From Epiperipatus broadwayi (taxonomy: Eukaryota > Onychophora > Udeonychophora > Euonychophora > Peripatidae), in the NCBI GenBank assembly GCA_028023455.1, contig JAQFVV010006305.1, positions 3,651,001 through 3,715,000 of the forward strand: a stretch of DNA of 64,000 bases, in the 5' to 3' direction. The notes below the pieces were generated by a model that ran no database searches, had not been told where the DNA came from, and worked only from the letters and a program-made list of their open reading frames with translations. Position numbers and translations under genes: made by a program. Below, in pieces: positions 13,500-23,319 of this stretch; positions within the stretch are counted from its first letter, which is position 1, and every line of letters starts with the position of its first letter.

Positions 13500-16119
13500 A
13501 AGCATAAGAGGAGGTGGTGATGTGATGTTTATTGAAATCTATTATATTGCGTTAAAAAAATTAAAATTATAAAAAATTATAACAAACATCACTATTTTGT
13601 ATTCTGATGTATTCTTAATAACCATATATCAATAATATGTATCATTTGATAGTTTCAAAACAACTAATAACAGATAAATCAGTGATTCTTTTAAGGAATA
13701 CAATAATTCCAATTTTGAACATAAACACAGATTGTATAATATATACATGTTAATACATTTTCAATAATTTTTTTTTAAAGAAGTTAATGTAATGCTAATT
13801 TGATACTTATATCATCGTGATAATGTGTTTTCACTTAAAATTTTAATAATGAAATACAAATTTAGTTTTTTCTTTAACTTCGTCTGTCAGAATCTTCAAT
13901 TCATGATTTCTAAGTAGTACTTAAAACAGATTTAACAAAATGACTCACAAAGCACTGGTTTTAATCTTTATATACGTATTTTTTTTTGCTTGTCTGAACA
14001 AATAATAATGATTTCATTTTATTGAATCACAACGACTGGATTTAAAATCTATTTGTGATTTTATTTTAGTACATTTCTTTCTCTTCTTAAGCCTATTTGA
14101 TCAAAAAAAAAAACAGCACTCCACACTAATGACTGTGAAATATTTTTATGATATATATATATGGGTATGTATAAGTATGATAAAATCGGAATTAATATTC
14201 TAAAATTTACTATATACTAATAATATAACAAATAATAATATATAAGCAGCTTATGACACATCTACAATTCCTCAAAACATAGATATTTTTCTTAAGAACA
14301 AAAAAGGATAGAATGTGTATTGACATTAAAATTGTAGAAACACGCCGTTGCACATTGATTATATATATATATGTCTTAAGATTTATTTATATAATTAATA
14401 TTAGTATAAAAATTTATGATTGATTTCAATTTGTTTACATATATATATACACACATACATAGAGTTTAACAAATAATAGGAAAATTTTGTTAATAAAATA
14501 GCACTATATTCTTATGTTATATAGCTCAGAGATAAAAATATATTTTTATTTTGAGAAGAAAATGCTAAGAATGAAGTAAGAGATAACAATCAGGCAGTTG
14601 AGAGTTTCTGTTATAAAATTTTTTGAGCGTGTGTGAATATAAAAAAGTTCAAATAATGATTGATAAGCAGAATCCTTGGTTAAAAAAATTTTAAACTGTT
14701 TATGCGTTTTAAGAATAACAGTTTCAAAGTGATACCTGTCAGAGTCAGTTGCTATTAGAAATTAATGGTTACTGAAATAGACTGATAAACATTAAAAAAA
14801 TTTAAAAGACAAAGAATAAATTACTCAGGCTAATATACTTGCAAAAATAACAATTATGACATTTACAAATATCCAAGCCATGTGAATCTTATAAAAACAA
14901 AACCAGTGATATTGTTAGCATAAAGATCAGATAAATTGATGACTAGAATAATGTCTTACAATCATAATAACTATTATTGATACTTTCCCCAATCATTAGA
15001 AAAAATTATTTTTGGCAATCACTAAAAAAAAAATGCCTAGAAAAAAGGTTGCCTTTTGTCTCTTGTGATCCATGATAGTGGAATTGCCATGGTATAGATA
15101 GCTGTAGCACAACGCATACTAATTACTTTAATATATTTTTTGTTATGTATTTATTTTTAGATCTATTCATTACTTTGAGTAAATACATCAGCAGTTGTAG
15201 TTTCTTACAACATTCCAACCCCAAAAAAGAAAAGAAAGCAAAAACAAAACAAATAATAATACTGTAAAGACTTGCAATTATTATAAAAACCAATCCATGA
15301 AACACAGATACATCCACCTTTTGAAATTATTATAAACACCAATTTATGAAACACAATCTCATCCATATATAGAACATGCCATTCCTATATTGTTTATTTG
15401 ATATTTTGTGGCGCTGGCATTTAACTTCTGTAACAAAGTTTTTTTCTGAAATACTTTGACACTTTTTCTAATTGTAACTCAGTGATATATTCTATTTTCA
15501 GCCATTTTTTTCCTATAAAAATAATCATTATTGCACTTCTTTACAATGTCTTTTAGATAACCTTTGTTTCTATAATTATATTGATGTATATATTTTAAAG
15601 AATTTTATTTATCTATTTTTTATTTAGAATTAGCACTATTAGATTGTTTACTAGGAAAAAATGTAGACTTTAATTATAAAAAAATAATTAAACAATATTT
15701 GATTTTAAATATCTATTTTTTTATTTCTAGCTGAATTAATATATAATGTATAGCATTGTGATTGTCATATCTTTACACCAAGCCTATGTATGATCTTGAG
15801 TTCAAATTTAGACTAAAAATAATATTTAGAAGTTTTGTCAATCACAAACAGGCTTAGAATTTTTCTTTCAAATACTGCTCCACAGACAATAAAGTAATTC
15901 ATTCAATTACTATCTGGTATCTAACTATAAGACAAAGCAAAGATCCATCACTACTGATAGTTGCCTAGTCTGATGAATAATGTTTTTTCCTTCACCATCT
16001 TCTTTAAAGAATTGTTGGAGACCTATGCTTTACTATTGATATTTAAAGGCTGTCATATCATCTATCTTAACTATTTCTAAGTCTCTCTAGTTCCTTACAT
16101 ATTAATAAATCCCAGTCCA

Positions 16120-16120
<1 letters not shown>
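13500..16120. other. AT-rich stretch with one short tandem duplication
   Basis: A 49-nt segment starting AATTATTATAAAAACCAAT near 15276 is repeated with several changes at about 15325. Otherwise only AT-rich sequence. The minus-strand open stretch at 15123-15317 includes a hydrophobic run but lacks any recognisable family feature. Confidence 0.5.

Positions 16121-16122
<2 letters not shown>

Positions 16123-16168
<46 letters not shown>
16123..16168. repeat. (TA)n microsatellite
   Basis: A run of about 23 TA repeats just left of the large palindrome. A similar TA run borders the palindrome on its right side (17098-17118). Confidence 0.95.
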
Positions 16169-16171
<3 letters not shown>

Positions 16172-16378
16172 TATTAATCAATGTCTGTATTCCAATTATA
16201 ATAAAATATATATAACTATTCAAAACAATACAATAATTAATACAGTAACAATATTTTAAACAAATATATACCAATTTAATAGAAGTACTTTCAACTATCT
16301 ATGTAGTCGTTGTCAACTAGACTCAAATTGTATTAGAAAAAACTGTTACAAATGTAAACAAAAGTAATATGTCATACA

Positions 16379-16621
16379 TCAATTTTCCCACAATTCATTA
16401 ATTTTTATATTGGCTGCCTGTCTATTTATCAACTGTTGCTTTTCACTTTTTATTAACATAGCTTCTTTAATTTTGCATTTATTATTATTTCTTTCAATAC
16501 ACAGAATTTTAACTTTATTAAAATCAAAATCAAAACCATAATTACATGTTACATTATGATCAAAAAATACTGATGGTGATACATCATCATTTCTAACATT
16601 CTCTTGTCTTGATTTTTGCAC
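16379..16621 (-). pseudogene. Penelope-like endonuclease C-terminal fragment (left arm)
   Basis: An 80-codon fragment on the minus strand. The stretch FDFDFNKVKILCIERNNNK then IKEAMLIKSEK fits the tail of the GIY-YIG endonuclease region of Penelope-like retroelements and related reverse transcriptases. There the pattern is a His/Asn-rich lead, F-D-F-x-x-V-K-I-L, an Arg/Lys-rich segment, then K/R-E-A. The catalytic GIY-YIG part and the whole reverse transcriptase are missing. It differs from the right-arm copy at one visible residue (Cys for Arg in the NNNKxK segment). The family assignment rests on the motif alone. Confidence 0.55.
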
Positions 16622-16646
16622 TCATTTATATAATAACAAATGTACA

Positions 16647-16931
16647 TTGGAGAAAAGATCAAGGGAGCATTTGTTATTATATAAACGAGTGCAAAAATCA
16701 AGACAAGAGAATGTTAGAAATGATGATGTATCACCATCAGTATTTTTTGATCATAATGTAACATGTAATTATGGTTTTGATTTTGATTTTAATAAAGTTA
16801 AAATTCTGTGTATTGAAAGAAATAATAATAAACGCAAAATTAAAGAAGCTATGTTAATAAAAAGTGAAAAGCAACAGTTGATAAATAGACAGGCAGCCAA
16901 TATAAAAATTAATGAATTGTGGGAAAATTGA
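16647..16931 (+). pseudogene. Penelope-like endonuclease C-terminal fragment (right arm)
   Basis: Mirror copy of the left-arm fragment. The open stretch is 94 codons because it reads through the palindrome spacer. The first residues (MEKRSRE) are therefore spacer-derived, the first codon is TTG, and this is not a true start. From LLLYKRVQKSRQENVRN onward it matches the left copy, ending NELWEN and a TGA stop, then a short non-coding tail. It can be read only as the last part of a longer protein lost by 5' truncation, the usual fate of reverse-transcribed copies. Confidence 0.55.
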
Positions 16932-17211
16932 TGTATGATGCATTACTTTTGTTTACATTTGTAACAGTTTTTTCTAATACAATTTGAGTCTAGTTGACAA
17001 CGACTACATAGATAGTTGAAAGTACTTCTATTAAATTGGTATATATTTGTTTAAAATATTGTTACTGTATTAATTATTGTATTGTTTTGAATAGTTATAT
17101 ATATATATATATATATATCCACAGATGGCGTCCTACCAAGACTGCCAATCAAGCGTATGTTTTGTTTACATAAACGTCAGAGTAGTTAGTATTCACTATC
17201 TCTAACTATAA

Positions 17212-17267
17212 TTCCACTTTCAGATCATGATTTCAAGCTATTTGCTATCGTCAGTGAAAGACAGGAA
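17212..17267 (-). ncRNA. Hammerhead ribozyme, unit 1
   Basis: Read on the minus strand: UUCC, loop UGU, CUUUCA, core CUGACGA, stem II AGC-loop AAAUA-GCU with U and U at its base, core GAAA, UCAUGAUC, UGAAAG, loop U, GGAA. Stem I is 4 bp (UUCC/GGAA) and 6 bp (CUUUCA/UGAAAG), all Watson-Crick. Stem III is the self-complementary AUCAUGAU. Cleavage would follow the C of AUC. Position 7 of the core is C, which hammerheads tolerate. The weak point is the U-U at the base of stem II. Confidence 0.8.
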
Positions 17268-17620
17268 TAAAGAAACTAGATCTGAATACAAACTCTGAGC
17301 GTTTATGAAACAATTTCTATTCAGCTTGCAAGCGTGAATTTTTTAGACACGTAATGTCTTCAAACTCAGCATAGCAAACCAGATAGCTACATGGGTCTGA
17401 TCTCAGTTCAGCATCACCACATAGTAGAAGCCTCTGCAATCTATATCATTGCAAGAAAGACCTCAAAGGTACATTTATGATAAACAAAAATGCAAGTTAA
17501 AAAACTTGCTAATGCTTGTATTTATGTCCACAGATGGCGTCCTACCAAGACTGCCAATCAAGCGTATGTTTTGTTTACATAAACGTCAGAGTAGTTAGTA
17601 TTCACTATCTCTAACTATAA

Positions 17621-17676
17621 TTCCACTTTCAGATCATGATTTCAAGCTATTTGCTATCGTCAGTGAAAGACAGGAA
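17621..17676 (-). ncRNA. Hammerhead ribozyme, unit 2
   Basis: Same sequence as unit 1, 409 nt further on. The identical spacing means a read-through minus-strand transcript would be cut into 409-nt monomers. Confidence 0.8.
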
Positions 17677-18029
17677 TAAAGAAACTAGATCTGAATACAA
17701 ACTCTGAGCGTTTATGAAACAATTTCTATTCAGCTTGCAAGCGTGAATTTTTTAGACACGTAATGTCTTCAAACTCAGCATAGCAAACCAGATAGCTACA
17801 TGGGTCTGATCTCAGTTCAGCATCACCACATAGTAGAAGCCTCTGCAATCTATATCATTGCAAGAAAGACCTCAAAGGTACATTTATGATAAACAAAAAT
17901 GCAAGTTAAAAAACTTGCTAACGCTTGTATTTATGTCCACAGATGGCGTCCTACCAAGACTGCCAATCAAGCGTATGTTTTGTTTACATAAACGTCAGAG
18001 TAGTTAGTATTCACTATCTCTAACTATAA

Positions 18030-18085
18030 TTCCACTTTCAGATCATGATTTCAAGCTATTTGCTATCGTCAGTGAAAGACAGGAA
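18030..18085 (-). ncRNA. Hammerhead ribozyme, unit 3
   Basis: Same 56-nt sequence as units 1 and 2, again 409 nt away. Core boxes and both parts of stem I are unchanged. Confidence 0.8.
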
Positions 18086-18438
18086 TAAAGAAACTAGATC
18101 TGAATACAAACTCTGAGCGTTTATGAAACAATTTCTATTCAGCTTGCAAGCGTGAATTTTTTAGACACGTAATGTCTTCAAACTCAGCATAGCAAACCAG
18201 ATAGCTACATGGGTCTGATCTCAGTTCAGCATCACCACATAGTAGAAGCCTCTGCAATCTATATCATTGCAAGAAAGACCTCAAAGGTACATTTATGATA
18301 AACAAAAATGCAAGTTAAAAAACTTGCTAACGCTTGTATTTATGTCCACAGATGGCGTCCTACCAAGACTGCCAATCAAGCGTATGTTTTGTTTACATAA
18401 ACGTCAGAGTAGTTAGTATTCACTATCTCTAACTATAA

Positions 18439-18494
18439 TTCCACTTTCAGATCATGATTTCAAGCTATTTGCTATCGTCAGTGAAAGACAGGAA
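18439..18494 (-). ncRNA. Hammerhead ribozyme, unit 4
   Basis: Unchanged hammerhead. The unit itself has a few differences elsewhere (GCAATCGATATC for GCAATCTATATC, and a longer A run before CTTGCTAACG), none within the ribozyme. Confidence 0.8.
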
Positions 18495-18850
18495 TAAAGA
18501 AACTAGATCTGAATACAAACTCTGAGCGTTTATGAAACAATTTCTATTCAGCTTGCAAGCGTGAATTTTTTAGACACGTAATGTCTTCAAACTCAGCATA
18601 GCAAACCAGATAGCTACATGGGTCTGATCTCAGTTCAGCATCACCACATAGTAGAAGCCTCTGCAATCGATATCATTGCAAGAAAGACCTCAAAGGTACA
18701 TTTATGATAAACAAAAATGCAAGTTAAAAAAAAACTTGCTAACGCTTGTATTTATGTCCACAGATGGCGTCCTACCAAGACTACCAATCAAGCGTATGTT
18801 TTGTTTACATAAACGTCAGAGTAGTTAGTATTCACTATCTCTAACTATAA

Positions 18851-18906
18851 TTCCACTTTCAGATCATGATTTCAAGCTATTTGCTATCGTCAGTGAAAGA
18901 CAGGAA
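18851..18906 (-). ncRNA. Hammerhead ribozyme, unit 5 (truncated unit)
   Basis: Unchanged hammerhead in the last unit of the left-facing half. The unit breaks off after GATAGCTACAT at about 19031, past the ribozyme, so the motif is complete. Confidence 0.8.
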
Positions 18907-19068
18907 TAAAGAAACTAGATCTGAATACAAACTCTGAGCGTTTATGAAACAATTTCTATTCAGCTTGCAAGCGTGAATTTTTTAGACACGTAATGTCTTC
19001 AAACTCAGCATAGCAAACCAGATAGCTACATAAACGCTCAGAGTTTGTATTCAGATCTAGTTTCTTTA

Positions 19069-19124
19069 TTCCTGTCTTTCACTGACGATAGCAAATAGCT
19101 TGAAATCATGATCTGAAAGTGGAA
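19069..19124 (+). ncRNA. Hammerhead ribozyme, unit 6 (first inverted unit)
   Basis: Same ribozyme now on the plus strand. Just downstream (about 19140-19170) the unit has a private 14-nt duplication of TGAATACTAACTAC. The ribozyme is unaffected. Confidence 0.8.
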
Positions 19125-19491
19125 TTATAGTTAGAGATAGTGAATACTAACTACTGAATACTAACTACTCTGACGTTTATGTAAACAAAACATTCGCTTG
19201 ATTGGCAGTCTTGGTAGGATGCCATCTGTGGACATAAATACAAGCGTTAGCAAGTTTTTTAACTTGCATTTTTGTTTATCATAAATGTACCTTTGAGGTC
19301 TTTCTTGCAATGATATAGATTGCAGAGGCTTCTACTATGTGGTGATGCTGAACTGAGATCAGACCCATGTAGCTATCTGGTTTGCTATGCTGAGTTTGAA
19401 GACATTACGTGTCTAAAAAATTCATGCTTGCAAGCTGAATAGAAATTGTTTCATAAACGCTCAGAGTTTGTATTCAGATCTAGTTTCTTTA

Positions 19492-19547
19492 TTCCTGTCT
19501 TTCACTGACGATAGCAAATAGCTTGAAATCATGATCTGAAAGTGGAA
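19492..19547 (+). ncRNA. Hammerhead ribozyme, unit 7
   Basis: Unchanged ribozyme on the plus strand in a full 409-nt unit. Confidence 0.8.
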
Positions 19548-19900
19548 TTATAGTTAAAGATAGTGAATACTAACTACTCTGACGTTTATGTAAACAAAAC
19601 ATACGCTTGATTGGCAGTCTTGGTAGGACGCCATCTGTGGACATAAATACAAGCGTTAGCAAGTTTTTTAACTTGCATTTTTGTTTATCATAAATGTACC
19701 TTTGAGGTCTTTCTTGCAATGATATAGATTGCAGAGGCTTCTACTATGTGGTGATGCTGAACTGAGATCAGACCCATGTAGCTATCTGGTTTGCTATGCT
19801 GAGTTTGAAGACATTACGTGTCTAAAAAATTCACGCTTGCAAGCTGAATAGAAATTGTTTCATAAACGCTCAGAGTTTGTATTCAGATCTAGTTTCTTTA

Positions 19901-19956
19901 TTCCTGTCTTTCACTGACGATAGCAAATAGCTTGAAATCATGATCTGAAAGTGGAA
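19901..19956 (+). ncRNA. Hammerhead ribozyme, unit 8
   Basis: Unchanged ribozyme on the plus strand. The unit runs to about 20098, where a TA tract replaces the next unit's start. Confidence 0.8.
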
Positions 19957-20095
19957 TTATAGTTAGAGATAGTGAATACTAACTACTCTGACGTTTATGT
20001 AAACAAAACATACGCTTGATTGGCAGTCTTGGTAGGACGCCATCTGCGGACATAAATACAAGCGTTAGCAAGTTTTTTAACTTCCATTTTTGTTT

Positions 20096-20097
<2 letters not shown>

Positions 20098-20134
<37 letters not shown>
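20098..20134. repeat. (TA)n microsatellite inside the array
   Basis: The TA run sits at the position where a normal unit reads TTTATCATAAATGTACC. It expanded in place and did not end the array, since unit 9 continues in phase on its far side. Confidence 0.9.
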
Positions 20135-20137
<3 letters not shown>

Positions 20138-20347
20138 CACTTTCCAATTTAAAGTTTTCTTGCAATGATATAGATTGCAGAAGCTTTGATTATGTGGAGA
20201 AACTGAACTGATATCAGACCCACATAGCTATCTAGTTTGATAGGCTGAGTTTGAAGACATTTAGGTGTCTAAAAAATTCATGCTTGCAAACTGATAGAAA
20301 CGTTTTGCATAAAACGCTTGGAGTTAATATTTAGGTCTAGTTTCTAA

Positions 20348-20407
20348 CTCCTATCCCTTCACTGATGAGAGCAAATCAGCTTGAAATCAGCTGATCTGAG
20401 GGTGGAG
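20348..20407 (+). ncRNA. Hammerhead ribozyme in diverged unit 9
   Basis: In the old copy the fold is CUCC, loop UAUC, CCUUCA, CUGAUGA, stem II GAGC-loop-GCUU, GAAA, UCAGCUGAUC, UGAGGG, loop U, GGAG. Compared with the young units, the outer stem I pair UUCC/GGAA has become CUCC/GGAG, and the inner stem has changed on both sides while still pairing with one G-U. The core is the canonical CUGAUGA here, and stem II has a G-U at its base in place of U-U. Paired changes in a heavily diverged copy are strong evidence that the RNA fold was selected. Confidence 0.85.
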
Positions 20408-20569
20408 CAAAATGAAAGAGACAGTGAATATTGACTCTGACGTTTATGTAAACAAATTCGCTTGTTTGGAGGTCTTAATAAAGCTCCATCTATTGATCAT
20501 TAATACAAGCGATAGCAGGTTTTTACCTATATAAAACTTGTTTTGTTTTTCATATATATGTAAAACAGT

Positions 20570-22345
20570 CTTTATATAAGCTCAGTGCAAAAAAAAAATC
20601 TTTTCAAACACTTTAAAAAACAGTTATCTGGGGGAAAATCTTATTTGTTAAAAAAACATTTAACTTTTCTAACCTAGACTTGAATCCATGTTACAGACAT
20701 GTTAGCTAGATGTACTAACATTGTATTACAAGACTATTTGTAAACACTGACACACAGATGTATATATATATATATGCATGTTGTACAGGAAATGTCTCAA
20801 AAATTCCAACCTGGATTATCAATTAAATAAAATATGTATATATATGTAATAATAGCTTAATGTTGCGTAATCTATTATTTTAAGTACAGAAATGTTTTTT
20901 TTTTTCAAACCACTATTATACACATGCACTAAAAATGTAAAATATCGATTGAACTAACTTTCGTTTTCCATTTCTCACGGAAATTATAAAGGTCAAATAA
21001 ATTTTGCAGTAGCAAAAGATTAAACTCATTACAGAATATTAAGGATTTATTTCTACATAATAGCTTTTTATAGAATATCTTTATATATATTATTAAGAAA
21101 AACCCTTTTCTATAATAACAATAGTATTTTTCCTTCTAAAATATAAATAATCATGCTCAAGATAATACTCATTATTGAAATGACGATAATAATAACTACC
21201 TATGTGCAAAGATTTCTGGAAACGATGGACAAATTCATTTCAGATAAACAGAAAATAGATAAATAAACATATAGGTAGATGAATGGTTAGGCGGGTGTGT
21301 AGGTATTTAGGCAAATAAATGGAGAAGAGTAAGAAGATGAAGAGGAGAGAGAAGAAAAGGTTTGGAGATGAAGAGAAAAACAAAGAAGAAAAAAAGGGAT
21401 TTGTGATTGGACGAATAAATAAATAGATGGAAGAGTGGAAAAAGAGATAGATGACCAGGTATACAGATAAGTAGATAAATGATGTGTTACTTTAATTTTA
21501 TGACAAATTAAAAAAAAAATTAAAGTATTATTTTTAAATATTAAATAATGTTTTTAAAAGAAAAAAAAGTAAAATAAATATAATTATTATTCTTAGAGTT
21601 ATCTAAGTTCTTAGAAATTTTTTAATCTTAACTCTCAGCAAATATTGGTGTTAAGCAACAGATACATACATATTTAATAGGCTAAAAATAATCTTTACAG
21701 TAAACATAAAAAAATCACGATAATATCCATTAAAACCTAGCGCCTCCAAAACTTGATTCCATCAGAGTGCACATATTTCATGTCACAATCTCTCTTTTTT
21801 TGTAAGTTTTTTAATATAAAAGCTGTCATTGTAACTGTCTTGAAATCTAGATTATCGTGGATTTAAATATTAATTAACTACAGTATATTAGATATGAGAA
21901 ACTAAATTAAAAGCACAGAAACTTCTTTAAGCTCATTATATAAAACTATCATATAATTTAAAAATTTTAATTTTTAATTCATGATTAATTAACCCAAAAT
22001 CTTTTATGATTTTATTACATGATTAAATTTTATTTTGATATAAATTATCATCCCCTCATCCAATAATTATTATTTTTTATTTATTTTAAATATAAAAGTT
22101 TCTCAAATTAATTATTAAACTACTTGCAGTTATGACAATGTTTCTTATATGAAATATTAAAAATATTAAATATAACTTTAATGCATTTTTTATGTTGAAG
22201 GCTAAGAAAAATATATTAAGATTATATGCAATGTTCTTACTTTTTTCTCCATGTATTTGTCAAAAGGTTTCTGGTGATGGCATCTAAGTATTAATTATTT
22301 GTTGAACTATTTCCATAAGCTAAAATTAAGAACTAAATGTCTTTA
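20570..22345. other. AT-rich stretch, nothing recognised
   Basis: Contains a purine-rich patch at about 21280-21460 (GATGAATGG, GAGAAGAGTAAG, AAGAAAAAG words) that reads as simple sequence. No open frame or recognised repeat. Confidence 0.5.
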
Positions 22346-22351
22346 AAAATG

Positions 22352-22692
22352 TTAAACTTTATTTAAATCTTCTAACTGTATTGAACTGTTAGTAATAGCA
22401 TTCAGATTAATATTTAACACACCATTTCAAATGGTATTATTCTCCTCTCTTCTTTAGGTGTTTCCGATCTGATTAGTGACAGTACTAGCATGGGAATCAA
22501 ACCTGTATCTTTAGATTCTTGAATATTGGATTTTAAGATAATGTTAATAGTCAGGTTAGTAACACCCAAAGAAGAGAGGAGAATAATATCACCCAAAATG
22601 TTGTGTTAAGTACTAAAAAATATTGTGTTAAATTTTAATCTATGCACTATTACTAGCAGTTGAATGTAATTCGAAAGTTTAAATAAAGTTTA
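22352..22692. mobile_element. Fold-back element, about 340 bp
   Basis: The outer arms pair TAAACTTTATTTAAA with TTTAAATAAAGTTTA, and CTGTTAGTAATAG with CTATTACTAGCAG. The inner arms pair TATTATTCTCCTCTCTTCTT at 22436 with AAGAAGAGAGGAGAATAATA at about 22570. The unpaired middle is about 90 nt. The minus-strand open stretch across it is a by-product of the hairpin. No transposase and no clear target duplication, so the class is unknown (miniature inverted-repeat type). Confidence 0.75.
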
Positions 22693-23225
22693 ATTTTTTC
22701 TAAAGACTTTCAGTTTTTAATATTAAATAAAGAGGTGGTCCAACAAATAATTAATATTATAATTGTTATAGTTTATTATATATCAATGATGGAGTTTATT
22801 AAAACTAATTAGTAGAAACATTACAAATATCATTAATATTTGACTTTCACTAAAGTTTTATAAACACCCGCAAAGTAGGTTTTGTCATTCTTCCTTGAAT
22901 TTTTTCATGGTTTTAGTTTTCATAAAAAAATTAATGGTGTAACTTATATACTCAAAAATATAAGGTTTGGCTATCTCATTTTTATTAATTTAGCATTCGT
23001 CAGTTGTTTAAGTGACCAAAGACTTACAATCACTAATATGATATATTATCCAAATTGACATCCTCCCTATATTTTTTCATGTTAAATTTAGATTCAGAAA
23101 AATTCAACTTTCACATAGCTACTGTATCACTGAAAAGATTGCTCATAGCTTAGGTATTTATGTATATCCCTATTTGATTAAATATATTCTATTTCTAAAG
23201 AGTACAAATTGCATTTTTTTTATGT
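22693..23225. other. AT-rich spacer, nothing recognised
   Basis: No open frame, repeat or RNA gene seen. Confidence 0.5.
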
Positions 23226-23316
23226 GTCAAAGCATCATCTGGGAAGTGAACCTGCAAACCTGGGACATCTGCTTGTAAGGGAACAGTGCTGACCACTCGG
23301 CCACCAATGCTTGACC
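23226..23316 (-). ncRNA. tRNA-like Pol III module (tRNA pseudogene or SINE head)
   Basis: On the minus strand an A box (TGGCCGAGTGG) is followed 51 nt later by a B box (GGTTCACTTCC), spacing that fits a tRNA with a variable arm. The ends GTCAAGCAT and ATGCTTTGAC can form an acceptor-like stem with one bulge. CTGTT with AGCAG makes a 5-bp anticodon stem around an 8-base loop. The A box resembles tRNA-Ser/Leu. The B box departs from the usual TTCGAATCC and the anticodon loop is one base too long, so this is unlikely to be a working tRNA. A SINE head or pseudogene fits better. No SINE body or tail was identified. Confidence 0.55.
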
Positions 23317-23319
23317 AAA

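Larger units (their letters stand above)
16205..17105. mobile_element. Near-perfect palindrome of two truncated Penelope-like element copies
   Basis: Arms of 438 nt (16205-16642 and 16668-17105) are reverse complements with only about three differences that I noticed, around a 25-nt spacer starting TACATTGGAG. Each arm contains the same end of a reading frame followed by a 3' region, so the copies lie with their truncated 5' ends facing each other. Such near-identity means the second copy arose recently, or that the arms are kept alike by gene conversion. TA runs lie at both outer edges. An alternative is inverted duplication by replication template switching after a single insertion. Confidence 0.75.
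17119..20565. mobile_element. Retrozyme-like tandem array of a ~409-bp hammerhead-bearing unit
   Basis: The word CCACAGATGGCGTCCTACCA recurs at 17119, 17528, 17937, 18346 and 18758, giving units of 409, 409, 409 and 412 nt. The fifth unit stops near 19031 and the array turns over. The reverse complement then runs through one partial and two full units, with CCATCTGTGG-like marks at 19222, 19631 and 20040. A much older, in-phase copy lies beyond a TA insertion at 20098-20134 and ends near 20565. Units are nearly identical except for the last. None codes for protein. Every unit contains a type I hammerhead ribozyme. Tandem non-coding repeats of a few hundred bases with one hammerhead each are the defining form of animal retrozymes. 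Their RNAs self-cleave to unit length and are circularised. Identity with any known retrozyme family was not tested. Confidence 0.85.

Noticed and set aside
15123-15317. Minus-strand frame with a hydrophobic stretch
   Set aside because: T-rich DNA readily gives hydrophobic runs. No start context, splice sites or family feature.
17119-20565. CRISPR-like array
   Set aside because: Units are 409 nt and uniform with no short repeat/variable spacer pattern, and the DNA is eukaryotic.
22414-22596. 60-codon minus-strand open frame
   Set aside because: Lies across the arms and loop of a fold-back element and mirrors its inverted repeat.
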